Shown here: in pieces, positions 33,201 to 38,265 of the stretch
Layout: the number at the start of each line of letters is the position of its first letter
How positions within the stretch are numbered: position 1 is the first letter of the stretch
Notes under the pieces: generated by a model
What the model was told of the DNA's origin: nothing
Database searches by the model: none
What the model saw: only the letters and a program-made list of their open reading frames with translations
DNA from: Streptomyces longisporoflavus
Lineage (GTDB): Bacteria; Actinomycetota; Actinomycetes; Streptomycetales; Streptomycetaceae
DNA length: 48,691 bases
Assembly (NCBI RefSeq): GCF_014649775.1
Contig: NZ_BMTR01000039.1
Span: 1-48,691 of the forward strand
Direction of reading: 5' to 3'
Made by a program: the position numbers and the translations under genes

Positions 33201-34278
33201 CGCTGGAGCCGATCACGGCGCCGGGCCGCACACCCCAGGAGCGCCACAGCGCGGACAGGGACACCATCATCGCCCAGAGCGCGGGCTGTCCCACGTCCGG
33301 CCGGTCGAGGGAGGGTGTGTCCGCCGTGCCGCGCAGCACGTCGAGGACGGGCCAGTCGACGTACGGCGTCAAGGCATCGGCGCATGCCTGCAGTTGCTCG
33401 GCGAACACCGGCGACGTGGCGAGGAGTTCGTCGGCCATGCCCAGCCACTGCGGGCCGTGGCCCGGGAACACCAGGGCGATGTCGTCCGCCGCGGCCCGCA
33501 CCGGCCTCCCGGCCGCGAGCCCCGGCACGGGTATTCGTCCCTCGCTGAGGGCGAGCAGTTTTTCGGCGAGCCGCGTGCGGTCCCCGCCGACCAGCGCGGT
33601 GCGCCGGGCGAGAGCGGGCCGGGTGGTGGCGAGGGAGAAGCCGATGTCCACGAGCGGCAGGGCCGGTTCGGCTTCGATCAGCGCGTGCAGGTCGGCGGCT
33701 CGCGCCCGCAGCGCGTCGTCGCTGTGCGCCGACAAGGTGATCGGGACGGCGGGGCCGTCCGCCGCGTCGCGGCCGGGCCGGGGCCGGCCCGATCCCAACG
33801 CGGCCTCGACCAATGCGGGCACGCCGTCGGACCATGCGTGGTCGGCGTCGAGCAGGTAGGCAAAGGTCGCGGTCCGTGTGCTGTCCGAGCGCGTGAGCAC
33901 GGCGAAGGTGCCGTCGGCCCCGACCAGCGCCAGGTCGCACGCACCGGAACGTACGGCGGCCACGGCTTCGGTCAGCGGGTCTTGTCCGGTCCGGCAGGGG
34001 CCGTGGAAGCCGAGCACGCGTGCCAACTCGCCCGCCGGGTCCGTGCCGGCGGTGTCGGCGCCCACATAGACGCCGACGCCTGCCCGCTCGTCCGCGCCGA
34101 TGCCCGCGTCCTCGCAGGCCGCCCACGCCGACTCCAGTTCCACCGTCCGGTCCGCGGGCAGCGTCATACCGGTCAGCTCGGCCAGTACACCGTGGTCGCG
34201 CTCCGCCCGCATCGGTGCCGCGGGCGCGGCCCCGATGACGGCGACAGTGCCGGTGTACACCCCTTCAGATAAGCGCAT
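21229..34278 (-). CDS. Type I modular polyketide synthase: loading module plus modules 1 and 2
   Basis: First PKS of the line, 4349 aa, priming the polyketide. I start it at the ATG 34276-34278, five bases after AGAGG and eight residues before the KS-like first strand. An upstream in-frame ATG at 34324-34326 has no ribosome site. Order: KS relic (about 10-170), loading AT (about 262-560), loading ACP (Ser668); module 1 KS-AT-KR-ACP (727-2215); module 2 KS-AT-DH-ER-KR-ACP (2231-4265); C-terminal docking region (about 4265-4349). Module 1 has GHSQGE/YASH, the methylmalonyl signature, and an A-type KR. Module 2 has GHSIGE/HAFH, the malonyl signature, with a complete reducing set, so it should give a saturated CH2-CH2 unit. 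The third codon is TTA. The stop at 21229 is 53 nt before the next PKS start, so the genes are very probably co-transcribed. Confidence 0.97.
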   Translation of the reverse strand: MRLSEGVYTGTVAVIGAAPAAPMRAERDHGVLAELTGMTLPADRTVELESAWAACEDAGIGADERAGVGVYVGADTAGTDPAGELARVLGFHGPCRTGQDPLTEAVAAVRSGACDLALVGADGTFAVLTRSDSTRTATFAYLLDADHAWSDGVPALVEAALGSGRPRPGRDAADGPAVPITLSAHSDDALRARAADLHALIEAEPALPLVDIGFSLATTRPALARRTALVGGDRTRLAEKLLALSEGRIPVPGLAAGRPVRAAADDIALVFPGHGPQWLGMADELLATSPVFAEQLQACADALTPYVDWPVLDVLRGTADTPSLDRPDVGQPALWAMMVSLSALWRSWGVRPGAVIGSSVGEIPAATVAGALSVEDGARAVALFSQAQVHLLEHGVMLSVLASADDVRERLTRYEDLDLAAVHAPASVLVSGTEEAATELLAELAADGVRARSIAIRLAAHGRQVDSVLDMLRADLAPITPRPTDVPIYTATTGARVDPLTLTADHWCRNLRGTADFERATRAVLAAGHHLFLESSPHPVLTRAVQETAEEAAVEAAVVGTLRRERGGADQMTAALAELHAHGVLPDWNAVFEGRDARAVPLPAYPLHAAPAAAPAPSFADRVAAAPDRAAFLLDLVRAQVAATVADASREPEPADADAPLLELGVDSAGAVTLRNLLNAATGLNLRVSTVFDNPTCRGLARHIDRVLLGTPDDDDEPLIPAAVGDDEPIAIVAMSCRLPGGVRSPEDLWELLSTGGDGVTPFPTDRGWDLDGRYDEDAERAGGYYQREAGFLHDAPQFDPEFFGISPREAVAMDPQQRLLLEIGWEAIERAGIAPATLRGSQAGVFVGAMTMDYGPRLHEAPADLEGYLLTGNTASVASGRLSYSFGFNGPAVTLDTACSSSLAALHLAVQSLRRGECPLALAGGVTVMPSPGMFMEFSRQRALAPDGRCKAFSASADGFGLAEGATMVLLERLSDARRNGHPVLALIKGTAINQDGASNGLTAPSGPAQRRVIRQALADAGVPAAEVDAVEAHGTGTRLGDPIEADAILATYGREHPAERPLLLGSVKSNIGHTQAASGVAGLIKMVLALRHGVLPQSLHITEPTPHVDWTSGAVSLVTETMPWPDVERPRRAGVSSFGISGTNAHAVLEQAPDDTPTDPRPASGPAPLVLSARTWDALRAHAARLAPAAEALAPADVAHALLSRAVFDHRAVVVAGGADALSAVARGTEAARVAIGVARSVGKVAFVFPGQGSQWLGMGAELAESSPVFRASLDACADALAPYVDWSLHEVLGDAAQLERVDVVQPALFAVMVSLAALWRSYGVEPDAVVGHSQGEIAAAHVAGALSLDDAAKVVALRSKAILALSGQGGMVSLAVTVEAARERIARWEGRISLAAVNGPRSVVVAGDADALDELMESCAADEVRARRVPVDYASHSPHVERIQEALADVLAGVEPRQASVPILSTVTGEWLTGTEVGAEYWYQNLRNTVRFEEVTRGLLDQGFGAFVECSPHPVLTFGIRETLDATGGDAVVVGTLRRTDGGLDRFLLSAAEAYVEGLPFDWRAVVPAGQHVDLPTYPFQRRRFWLEETARPSAAGDPTLEEFWSSVERGDLATTLDVPADAPLTDVLAGLADWRRRSQERSTLDAWRYRVTWNPLATATTPALSGTWLVIGSPSEAEHPWRSAAVDALRAHGADVLETDGSADSLRALDVVPSGVLSLLALDERPDPAAPTVPNGLSGTLELVRALGDAGIGAPLWLATTGAVSVGRSDPLTHPTQSQTWGLGLAVGLEHPDRWGGIVDLPATPDARTATRLAATLAGQADEDQLAVRASGVSVRRLTPAPAPAATAAWRARGTVLITGGTGAIGGHVARWLAGNGAEHIVLTSRSGANAPGAQELEAELTGLGVKATVAACDAADRAALADLFARLDADGTPVRSVFHAAGTVPSLPLADTDTSDLAYALAAKAVGAAHLDELCAGRELDAFVLFSSGSAVWGSGELGAYGAANAFLDGLAQRRRTEGLPATSVSWGMWAGGGMVTGDLDDQLRRRGLRPMRPELAVGALATALATGETTVTVADIDWARFAPGFTAARSRPLISEIPDVVALAAQDAVEQPASGGALADRLTGLADADQYRLLLDLVRGHAATVLGHEGPGTVTPDRAFRELGFDSLTAIELRKRLNTATGVRLPATVVFDHPTPDALARHLHTVVLGERHTAAPAQSAPRTADEPIAVVAMSCRYPGGVRGPEDLWSLVLEGRDAIGPFPDDRGWDTDRLYPADAEGQGRSRTLEGAFVDDAGGFDAGFFGIAPREALAMDPQQRQVLELAWEAFERAGIDPTSVRDSLTGVYVGASPQSYAGTLEQASPEMDGYRLTGDALSVVSGRIAYALGLRGPAVTVDTACSSSLVALHLAVQALRSGECSMALAGGTAIMVTPTPFAEFSLQGGLAPDGRCKPFADAADGVGWGEGAGLILLERLSDAQANGHQVLAVVRGSATNQDGASNGLSAPSGPAQQRVIRAALANAGLTPADVDAVEGHGTGTRLGDPIEAQALLATYGQDRPAERPLLLGALKSNIGHTQAASGIAGVIKMVQAMRHGVLPRTLHLDRPSEHVDWTTGAVELLPEQRPWPEAGRPRRAAVSAFGVSGTNGHVILEQAAPAPVAPAPADDPDGRPLAWTLSARDTTALREQAARLAATVDARPELSPLDIAATLATGRAALDHRAVVLGTGTPDLRAGLQALAEGADAPGVVRGTPDGGRLAVLFSGQGSQRVGMGRELYETRPAFADALDEVFAHLDPHLDVPLRDIVFGDDQSALDRTEYAQPALFAVEVALYRLWETFGLRPDALAGHSIGELAAAHVAGVFSLADACTIVAARGALMQALPEGGVMVAVQATEDEITPECSENVGIAAINGPNSLVLSGSELEVLALADRLKAQGRKVSRLRVSHAFHSPLMEPMLDAFRRVVAGTTAHPPTLPIISTLTGQPVGAEELTSPEHWVQHVRRPVRFADGVTSLAAMGVTTMVEAGPGGVLSATGQDSAPEAAFVPTLRSERPEPESLALAAALLHVRGARLDPAALSGGRGTRVELPTYAFQHERYWLTAAVAPTGDRATAALGLATGDHPLLRAAVALPDSDGVVFTGRLSTSTQPWLADHGVGDRVLFPGTGFLDLALHAADHCGLDTVEELTLHAPLVLPERGGRALRVTVGAEEDGRRGVRVHSRAEDADRDAPWTEHATGTVTAGDAQPAGLTVWPPRGATPMDVDDVYDRLTALGYDYGPVFRALRAAWRLDGDVYVEVGLADDSGEEGFALHPALLDAALHAPVLRALDETGGGPRLPFSFTGVRLHAHGASTLRVRWSPEGQGQDAMSLAVADMVGRPVATVDSLVMRPTELRAAPSTSTDALLRLEWTPAEGTAEATAGDTAGLAVLATDGDSGDGFPGGLRVDAPTVSGPEALDGVTDLLVPCPPTSAKDDGQAARQMVSRALAHLKDWLADERTTDTRLVFVTRGAVDTEAPDPAQAAVWGLVRSAQTENPGRFTLLDLDDAGEPAAAVRAALASGEPQTTVRAGQVRVPRLVRTTDDDALTPPADGPWRLDIKQRGSLDGLALVPHPDAAAPLAPGEVRIAVRAAGLNFRDVLIALGSYPGEADMGSEVAGVVTEIGTGVTDLAVGDRVLGMVTKGFGPLAVTDRRLVAPMPAGWSFARGASVPLVFLTAYYALHDLAGLRRGESVLVHAAAGGVGMAAVQLARHWGAEVFATASPAKWDTVRATGVPESHLASSRDTGFAARFTAGTGGRGVDVVLNSLVREFVDASLELLPGGGRFIELGKADVRDTGTLPPGVEYATFDLTQPGPDRFQEMLVEVLALFEAGALSPLPVRAWDVRRAPEAFRHLSQARHVGKVVLTVPAPLDPARPVLVTGGLGTLGALVARHLVAEHGIRNLVLAGRKGPATEGAAALRDELETLGAHVSVAACDVADRDSVAALLASLDQPLGAVVHTAGIVDDGVLESLTPDRVVRVFAPKVDGLLHLDELTRDADLSAFVVFSSAAGVLGSAGQASYAAANATLDALVHRRHTLGLPGVSLAWGMWAAASGMTAALDAGDRARLGRSGILELPTDDALALFDAAARDSRPELVPVLLDTAALRGQAADGTLPPMLRNLVRAPARRAAAASAATAGSFTETVARQSAEDREQTVLDLVSAQVAAVLGHTTGARIEPGRALQDLGFDSLTSVELRNRLTNATGMRLPSTLVFDHPSVAAISRHMLTLLPRTEPDPDTGVLDQLDHLENALLALADDGTATKVDLRLRALLARWSDARADDAEEDVESDDLASATDDELFGYLDNELEAS
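21490..27588 (-). other. PKS module 2: KS-AT(malonyl)-DH-ER-KR(B-type)-ACP, fully reducing
   Basis: KS Cys2404; AT GHSIGE (Ser2852) and HAFH (2949-2952); DH with His3155 in HGVGDRVLFP and Asp3317 in LLDAALH; ER with LNFRDVLIALG and the nucleotide-binding HAAAGGVGM (near 3730); KR with GGLGTLG, VDD (LDD-like, B-type), FSSAAG and Tyr4059; ACP Ser4228. All catalytic residues are kept, in contrast to module 6. Confidence 0.9.
27640..32100 (-). other. PKS module 1: KS-AT(methylmalonyl)-KR(A-type)-ACP
   Basis: KS Cys900 in DTACSSS; AT GHSQGE (Ser1336) with YASH (1436-1439), the methylmalonyl signature; KR with GGTGAIG, FSSGSAVWG and Tyr2006; ACP Ser2173. Predicted unit: alpha-methyl, beta-hydroxyl. 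The AT segment at about 29820-30660 has visibly different synonymous codon choice (many codons ending in G or T) from its surroundings. Confidence 0.88.
32110..34278 (-). other. PKS loading module: vestigial KS, non-canonical AT, ACP
   Basis: The first ~170 residues align by eye with pieces of a KS: VAVIGA near residue 12, ELESAWAACEDAGI, GVGVYVGAD, and CDLALVGADG near residue 117. The TACSSS site is replaced by RTGQDPLTEAV, and the HGTGT and NIGH halves are absent. The AT keeps the GxSxG nucleophile (Ser359) as GSSVGE instead of GHSxGE. It has Phe384 where extender ATs have the carboxylate-binding Arg, and LAAH (458-461) where HAFH or YASH would be. The ACP has LGVDS with Ser668. This fits a loading AT for a monocarboxylic acyl starter; the starter itself is unknown. 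Confidence 0.82.
34270..34272 (-). promoter_or_regulatory. TTA leucine codon at codon 3 of the first PKS gene
   Basis: The minus strand reads ATG CGC TTA TCT GAA. TTA directly after the start codon is a classical position for control through the bldA leucyl-tRNA in Streptomyces. If the true start were the upstream ATG at 34326, the TTA would be codon 19 and still in frame. Confidence 0.75.
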
Positions 34279-34384
34279 GGCAGCCTCTGCCTTCGTCAGT
34301 AATCCACTGGAACGGGATACACGCATGGTTGGCCTGAATCGGCTCGATGCTTTCTCGGCCACCTGGCCGCGACAACGATCGCAA

Positions 34385-34413
34385 GTCAAAGCCAGCTATC
34401 CAGAAATTGTCAA
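34385..34413 (-). promoter_or_regulatory. Candidate promoter upstream of the PKS operon (weak)
   Basis: On the minus strand a perfect TTGACA (34413-34408) is followed after 17 nt by TTTGAC (34390-34385), a poor -10 box. It lies about 107 nt upstream of the PKS start in a locally AT-richer patch (34390-34540). Only the -35 is convincing. Confidence 0.28.
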
Positions 34414-35312
34414 CTGCGGCCTATTTTCGGTCTGTCGTCGGCGGAAAACACTCATAGGGCATGTGAAGGCGCGGGTCAGAGGCGCGTCATCGCGCACGCT
34501 TTACCGTACGGACTTCCAAAATTTACCCGGCTATAGACGCGCCCCAGAGAGGAACGAACCCGCCCGAGATACCCTGTCGCCAAGCAGCTCATGCCCTATC
34601 GCGCAGCGCCTTCTGCCCCGTCGCACAGGGGTGGCTTCGCGCCCGCGGGGATGGAATTGCGGCGTCACCCGTGCATCAACAACACGCCAACCCTTCGTCG
34701 CGATCCGGCCATACGGACCCCGTCAAGATTCGGCCCTCGCGCAGACCGCTTTGAAACACTGAATTAATAGGGGCAGAAACCAGCTCGCCGACCGCACGCG
34801 CCGAAGGCGGTCGAAGCGGGTAGAGACCAGCAAGGAAGGGCCTGCACAGGCCCGGGAGACAGGGGAGCGACCCGGCCGAGCGCCCCTCGCACCGTGGCGA
34901 CGTTGCCCCGGAGCGGCACGCCCTGCCTCGGAGCCGGAGCCGGAGCATGGGCGCCGAGGTGGCCGGGACCAAGAAAGAGGACCGGCGCGGTAATGGCCGT
35001 GAGGGTGCAGGGAAGAGGTACCCCCGGCCGCCTCCACGAGACGTCGGCCGGGATCTCATTTCGCGACGGTCGGAGTTCGCGACCCATCAGTTGGTAGCCG
35101 GAGAACGACATAAGCCGTTCACGAGAACAGCGACTCCGGTTCGGGCACAGGAAGAGCCCTCGTGTTCCTCATACGTCAGCCGAGGCGGTATACCCGCAAG
35201 CGCCGACCCCGCGTCGCGGCTAGCTGATTCTTATCCCCCTTTTATACGGGCCCCGCGCAGTCGCAGGGATCGATACGGAGGACCGAGGGTGCGGTACTCC
35301 GAGAAGACCGAA

Positions 35313-35531
35313 TCAGCCTGCGGATGGGTGGCACATGGTCGGTTCGAACGCGATACCCGTGGCCTCGCGCCTGGCCCGACAGTAGCCGACTGAGTGCAGC
35401 CCGCACCAGACTCTCCTTATGTGGCAATCGGAGGCCGAATAACACTTCTCCACTGGCGCATAGGGCACGTTGCCGGGCACGGTGAACGTGTCTGCGTATA
35501 TGCCATCGCGAATGCCTGACACCTTCACCAC
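35313..35531 (-). CDS. Possible small Cys-containing protein (doubtful)
   Basis: A 72-codon frame starting at a GTG inside the long intergenic region. Its translation reads more like a protein than its neighbours (start MVKVSGIRDGIYADTFTVPG, five Cys residues), but third-position GC looks lower than for real genes nearby. There is no clear ribosome site and I recognise no family. It could be a relic or chance. Confidence 0.18.
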   Translation of the reverse strand: MVKVSGIRDGIYADTFTVPGNVPYAPVEKCYSASDCHIRRVWCGLHSVGYCRARREATGIAFEPTMCHPSAG

Positions 35532-35908
35532 CTGGCATCAATCACGGGAGTTCGCGTCCACGACTCCTGACTCGTGAGTATTCGAAGCCCACACTCCGTG
35601 TCCGAAAGCGGATCACCCCCGGAACCACCGTGCCCGTTTGGCCTCGCCCGCGCTCCGTCTTCTGACCGTTTCGGGCCCGCGAGCGGAATCTGTGCCGCCG
35701 GAGTGATCGGCGTCACTGGTCTTCCGCTCGTCTGAGATCTCCAGCAAAGCCAGGGGCGTTGCAGACTATGCCGCCGGACGCGAGGAGGGCTCGCGGCTCT
35801 CTTGCACTTCACCGGCATGAGCACGGGGGTGCAGGGTGCCATGCCACCGTCGCAACAAGCTCCACGGGTAGGTGCGGGACGAGTGCGTGAAGCCTGGTGG
35901 GAGTGGTG

Positions 35909-36892
35909 CTAGCTCTGCCCGCCCGCCCGAACCGCACTTGTGCTCGGGTCTCGTCGGTGATCGCCTGCCTGTGCTCGCCCGCGAACTCGGGAACGGTACT
36001 CGCCCGGAGGCATGCCCCGGGCACGCCGGAAGGCCCGGCTGAATGCGTGCGCAGAGGCGTAGCCGACTGCGCCGGAGATCGACTCGACCGGCTCGTCGGT
36101 GTCGCGGAGCCGGACGGAGGCCAGGTCCATGCGCCACTGCGTCACGTACGCGCCCGGCGTCTGCCCGAGGGCGGACCGGAAGTGCCTGGACAGCGTCGCT
36201 CGGGAGACCGCCGTCGCGGCCGCCAGGGACTCGGTGGTCCAGGGATGTTCCGGTCGGGCGTGGACACACGACAGGGCGTCGCGCACGACCGGATCACGCG
36301 TCGCGTCCAGCCATGAGCCGGGCTGCTTGTCCGGGTGACGGGCCAACCAGACGCGTACGAACTGGATGAGCAGAAGGTCCACGATGCTGTTGACGGCGGC
36401 GGTGGTGCCGATCTGCGGCTGCGCGAGCTCCGCCGTGAGAAGCTCGACGGTCTTCTTGAGCTGTGTGTTCTCCCGGCTGGTGACGTGCATCGGCCGGACG
36501 AGGGAGGTAAGCACCGGCGTACGCACCTCCAAGTCCTGCTGGTAGCGCAGGACGAGCACTTCCGTCTGCGTCGGCGCCGAGCCCAGGTGCAGGGCCCTGC
36601 CGTCGGCGAGGGCCTGGTTCGTCGCCTCGCGGTCACAGGGGCCCAGCGTCGTACTGGACCCGCCGGCTATTCCGTGGGCGGTACCCGGCGACAGCAGAAC
36701 GGCGTCTCCCGCCCGGACCTCCAGAGGCTTCCCGCCCGGGACGTGGAGCCACATCGTGCCGCGGGAGACTACGTGCAGTGCCGCTCCGGGGGAGGAGTCA
36801 AGCCACAGGCCCCAGGCCCCTCCGGCCTTCAGTACGACCCCGAGCGCGCCTCGCGCGCCCGATACACGCAAGGCCTCCGCGAGTACGTCCAT
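35909..36892 (-). CDS. AraC-family transcriptional regulator with N-terminal cupin domain
   Basis: A 327-aa DNA-binding regulator. The N-terminal half (about 1-130) is a cupin-like effector domain with short beta-type segments (GTMWLHVPGG, AGDAVLLSPGTAHG). The C-terminal ~110 residues are the AraC double helix-turn-helix: first helix pair near 219-240 (SLAAATAVSRATLSRHFRSALG), second near 268-292 with the family signature ISGAVGYASAHAFSRAFRR. It lies 23 nt downstream of the MDR oxidoreductase gene on the same strand, so the two are probably one transcript, with the regulator likely sensing a small reactive or aromatic molecule handled by the reductase (inference). Both start (ATG at 36892) and stop (TAG at 35909) are clear. 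Whether it controls the PKS 1.6 kb away cannot be told from sequence. Confidence 0.93.
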   Translation of the reverse strand: MDVLAEALRVSGARGALGVVLKAGGAWGLWLDSSPGAALHVVSRGTMWLHVPGGKPLEVRAGDAVLLSPGTAHGIAGGSSTTLGPCDREATNQALADGRALHLGSAPTQTEVLVLRYQQDLEVRTPVLTSLVRPMHVTSRENTQLKKTVELLTAELAQPQIGTTAAVNSIVDLLLIQFVRVWLARHPDKQPGSWLDATRDPVVRDALSCVHARPEHPWTTESLAAATAVSRATLSRHFRSALGQTPGAYVTQWRMDLASVRLRDTDEPVESISGAVGYASAHAFSRAFRRARGMPPGEYRSRVRGRAQAGDHRRDPSTSAVRAGGQS

Positions 36893-36915
36893 GGTTCCAT
36901 TCTCGTCGACGGGCC

Positions 36916-37824
36916 TCAGAGCACATCAAGAACGATCTTTCCGTGCACCTTCCGCGCGAACAGTGCCCGGACGGCATCGTCCACCTCCTGCCAGCGGCCT
37001 CGCAGTCCGACCGGTGCCGTAAGCCTCCCGGCGGCCATGAGACCCAGCAGGTCCGTCAGGTCCCCGCTGGTCGGCGTCATGTCACCGTAGGTGGTGATGC
37101 TGCGGGGTTCACCGAAGCCGAACAAGGACCCTGCGGGGAACATGGTGTCCTGCCCCGAGGAGTAACCGACCAGGTGGATGGTGCCGCCCTCGGCGAGCAA
37201 ATTCCACGCCAGGGCCAGCAGCGGCCCGCCGACCGTGTCCAGGACGACGTCGAACCGGTCCCCGGCCCCGGCCATTTCGGTCAGCACCCTGTCGGCGCCG
37301 AGTTCACGGAGTCCGGCGGCCCGCTCCGGCGAACCCACCAGCGCCGTCACCCGGGCGCCCGCCAGCGCCGCCAGCTGGACGGCGAAGTGCCCCACTCCCC
37401 CGCTGGCGCCGGTAATCAGAACGTCGCGCGCCAGCAGGGAACGCTTGCGCAGCACCCGGAACGCGGTGACTCCGGCGATCCCCAGCGCTGCGGCGTCGGC
37501 CAGGTCCACGCCCTCGGGAACGGTGCCGAGCGAGGCGGGGCCGGCTGCCACCCGCTCCGCCCATGCGTGGGAAGACATCCCCAGCGCGACGCGCGTACCC
37601 ACCGGTGGCCCCGAGCCGTCGGCTGCGGCTCGCACCACGACACCGGCCGCGTCGTGGCCGTGCACAGCGCCGGCCGGCCACTGACGTACATAATTCAGCT
37701 CTCCGAAGTTGAGTCCGATGTGCCGTATCTCGACCAATGCCTCGCCGGTGGACGGTACGGGCTCATCGACATCGGCGAACCGGACAGGTCCGGCCTCACT
37801 GTGATCGACCACAAGGGCGCGCAT
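36916..37824 (-). CDS. Zinc-independent MDR (quinone oxidoreductase-like) NADPH-dependent dehydrogenase
   Basis: A 302-aa medium-chain dehydrogenase/reductase, probably a cytosolic NADPH-dependent reductase of quinones, enones or similar carbonyls. The N-terminal GroES-like domain (VRFADVDEPVP, GLNFGELNYVR, HGHDAAGVVV) lacks the structural-zinc Cys cluster. The Rossmann fold carries ITGASGGVGHFAVQLA near residues 135-150, then LGADRVL and DVVLDTVGG. The length is typical of the short quinone reductase-like group. Start ATG at 37822-37824 with AAGGAAG about 10 nt upstream. It precedes the AraC-type regulator gene and is divergent from the permease at 38470. It could act as a tailoring reductase for the polyketide, but the 1.6-kb gap and its pairing with a regulator favour an independent detoxification unit. 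Confidence 0.92.
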   Translation of the reverse strand: MRALVVDHSEAGPVRFADVDEPVPSTGEALVEIRHIGLNFGELNYVRQWPAGAVHGHDAAGVVVRAAADGSGPPVGTRVALGMSSHAWAERVAAGPASLGTVPEGVDLADAAALGIAGVTAFRVLRKRSLLARDVLITGASGGVGHFAVQLAALAGARVTALVGSPERAAGLRELGADRVLTEMAGAGDRFDVVLDTVGGPLLALAWNLLAEGGTIHLVGYSSGQDTMFPAGSLFGFGEPRSITTYGDMTPTSGDLTDLLGLMAAGRLTAPVGLRGRWQEVDDAVRALFARKVHGKIVLDVL

Positions 37825-38067
37825 AAGGGGTGGGCTTCCTTCTCTCGTGGATGCGCCTGAACACTCGGCGCGACAACAGACGCAGTGCGCGAATCCCGCA
37901 CTGCCGCCTCCTTGAAAAACCCTACGCAGGACCAGCGCAGCGACCAGCCCCGTGAGAACCGATCAGTTGACGATCTGTGTCAGTGCGGCCCGCGCGCGGC
38001 GTCGAGCTCTGCACGCATTCGGCGGATGACGCCGTGACGGACCTAGGCACGCCCCCGCGCAGGCGAG

Positions 38068-38250
38068 GAGCAGCTGAGGGCCAGCGCTTTCCTCCTGCCC
38101 CCGCGCGATACCTTCCGCGGCCGCGACGCCGGCGAACTGCACACTCCCACCGCCCGACCGCGCGAGGCCCTGCCCGGCCTCCTGCGAGCCCACGACGTGC
38201 GTCCTGTCATCGACTCGGTCCTCGACCTCAGCGAGGCAGACCGTCGGGGG
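38068..38250 (+). pseudogene. Possible C-terminal relic of an MDR-type dehydrogenase
   Basis: In the frame of the downstream permease, translation gives LLRAHDVRPVIDSVLDLSEA around 38180-38240, the tail pattern of zinc-type dehydrogenases (xRPVIDxVfxLxEA). There is a stop at 38044-38046, no Rossmann domain upstream, and the sequence after the tail loses family resemblance. Probably debris of a second oxidoreductase; short, so tentative. Confidence 0.35.
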
Positions 38251-38265
38251 CAACTCCTCGCCCAG

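Larger units (their letters stand above)
34279..35908. other. 1.6-kb intergenic region without a convincing gene
   Basis: This region separates the PKS operon start from the end of the AraC-family gene. The part next to the PKS is AT-richer than the window average and should hold the PKS promoter. Open frames here (for example minus-strand frames inside 34676-35111) lack ribosome sites, codon bias and family resemblance. A 6-bp inverted repeat CGCGAG/CTCGCG (35779-35795) lies about 115 nt beyond the AraC stop and could be a weak terminator. I see no tRNA or remnant domain. It is the natural right border of the PKS cluster. Confidence 0.6.

Noticed and set aside
33900..34260. Loading KS as a KSQ-type decarboxylating domain
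   Set aside because: A KSQ domain keeps the full KS fold with Gln in place of Cys. Here the active-site region is replaced and the second half of the domain is missing.
26323..34272. Very long open frame on the plus strand opposite the first PKS (about 2650 codons), and a similar one at 7325-12121
   Set aside because: These are antisense shadows of high-GC coding sequence. Their translations are Arg/Gly/Ala/Val-rich with no domain motifs, while the minus strand encodes complete PKS domains throughout.
34676..35111. Overlapping minus-strand frames of 104-127 codons in the intergenic region
   Set aside because: They have no ribosome sites, composition typical of random GC-rich DNA, and several overlap each other in different frames.
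35335..35365. GGTTCGA sequence resembling a tRNA T-loop
   Set aside because: The flanking bases do not form a 5-bp T-stem, and no acceptor, D or anticodon arms are found nearby. The same holds for a GGTTCGAGCC-like sequence near 46470.
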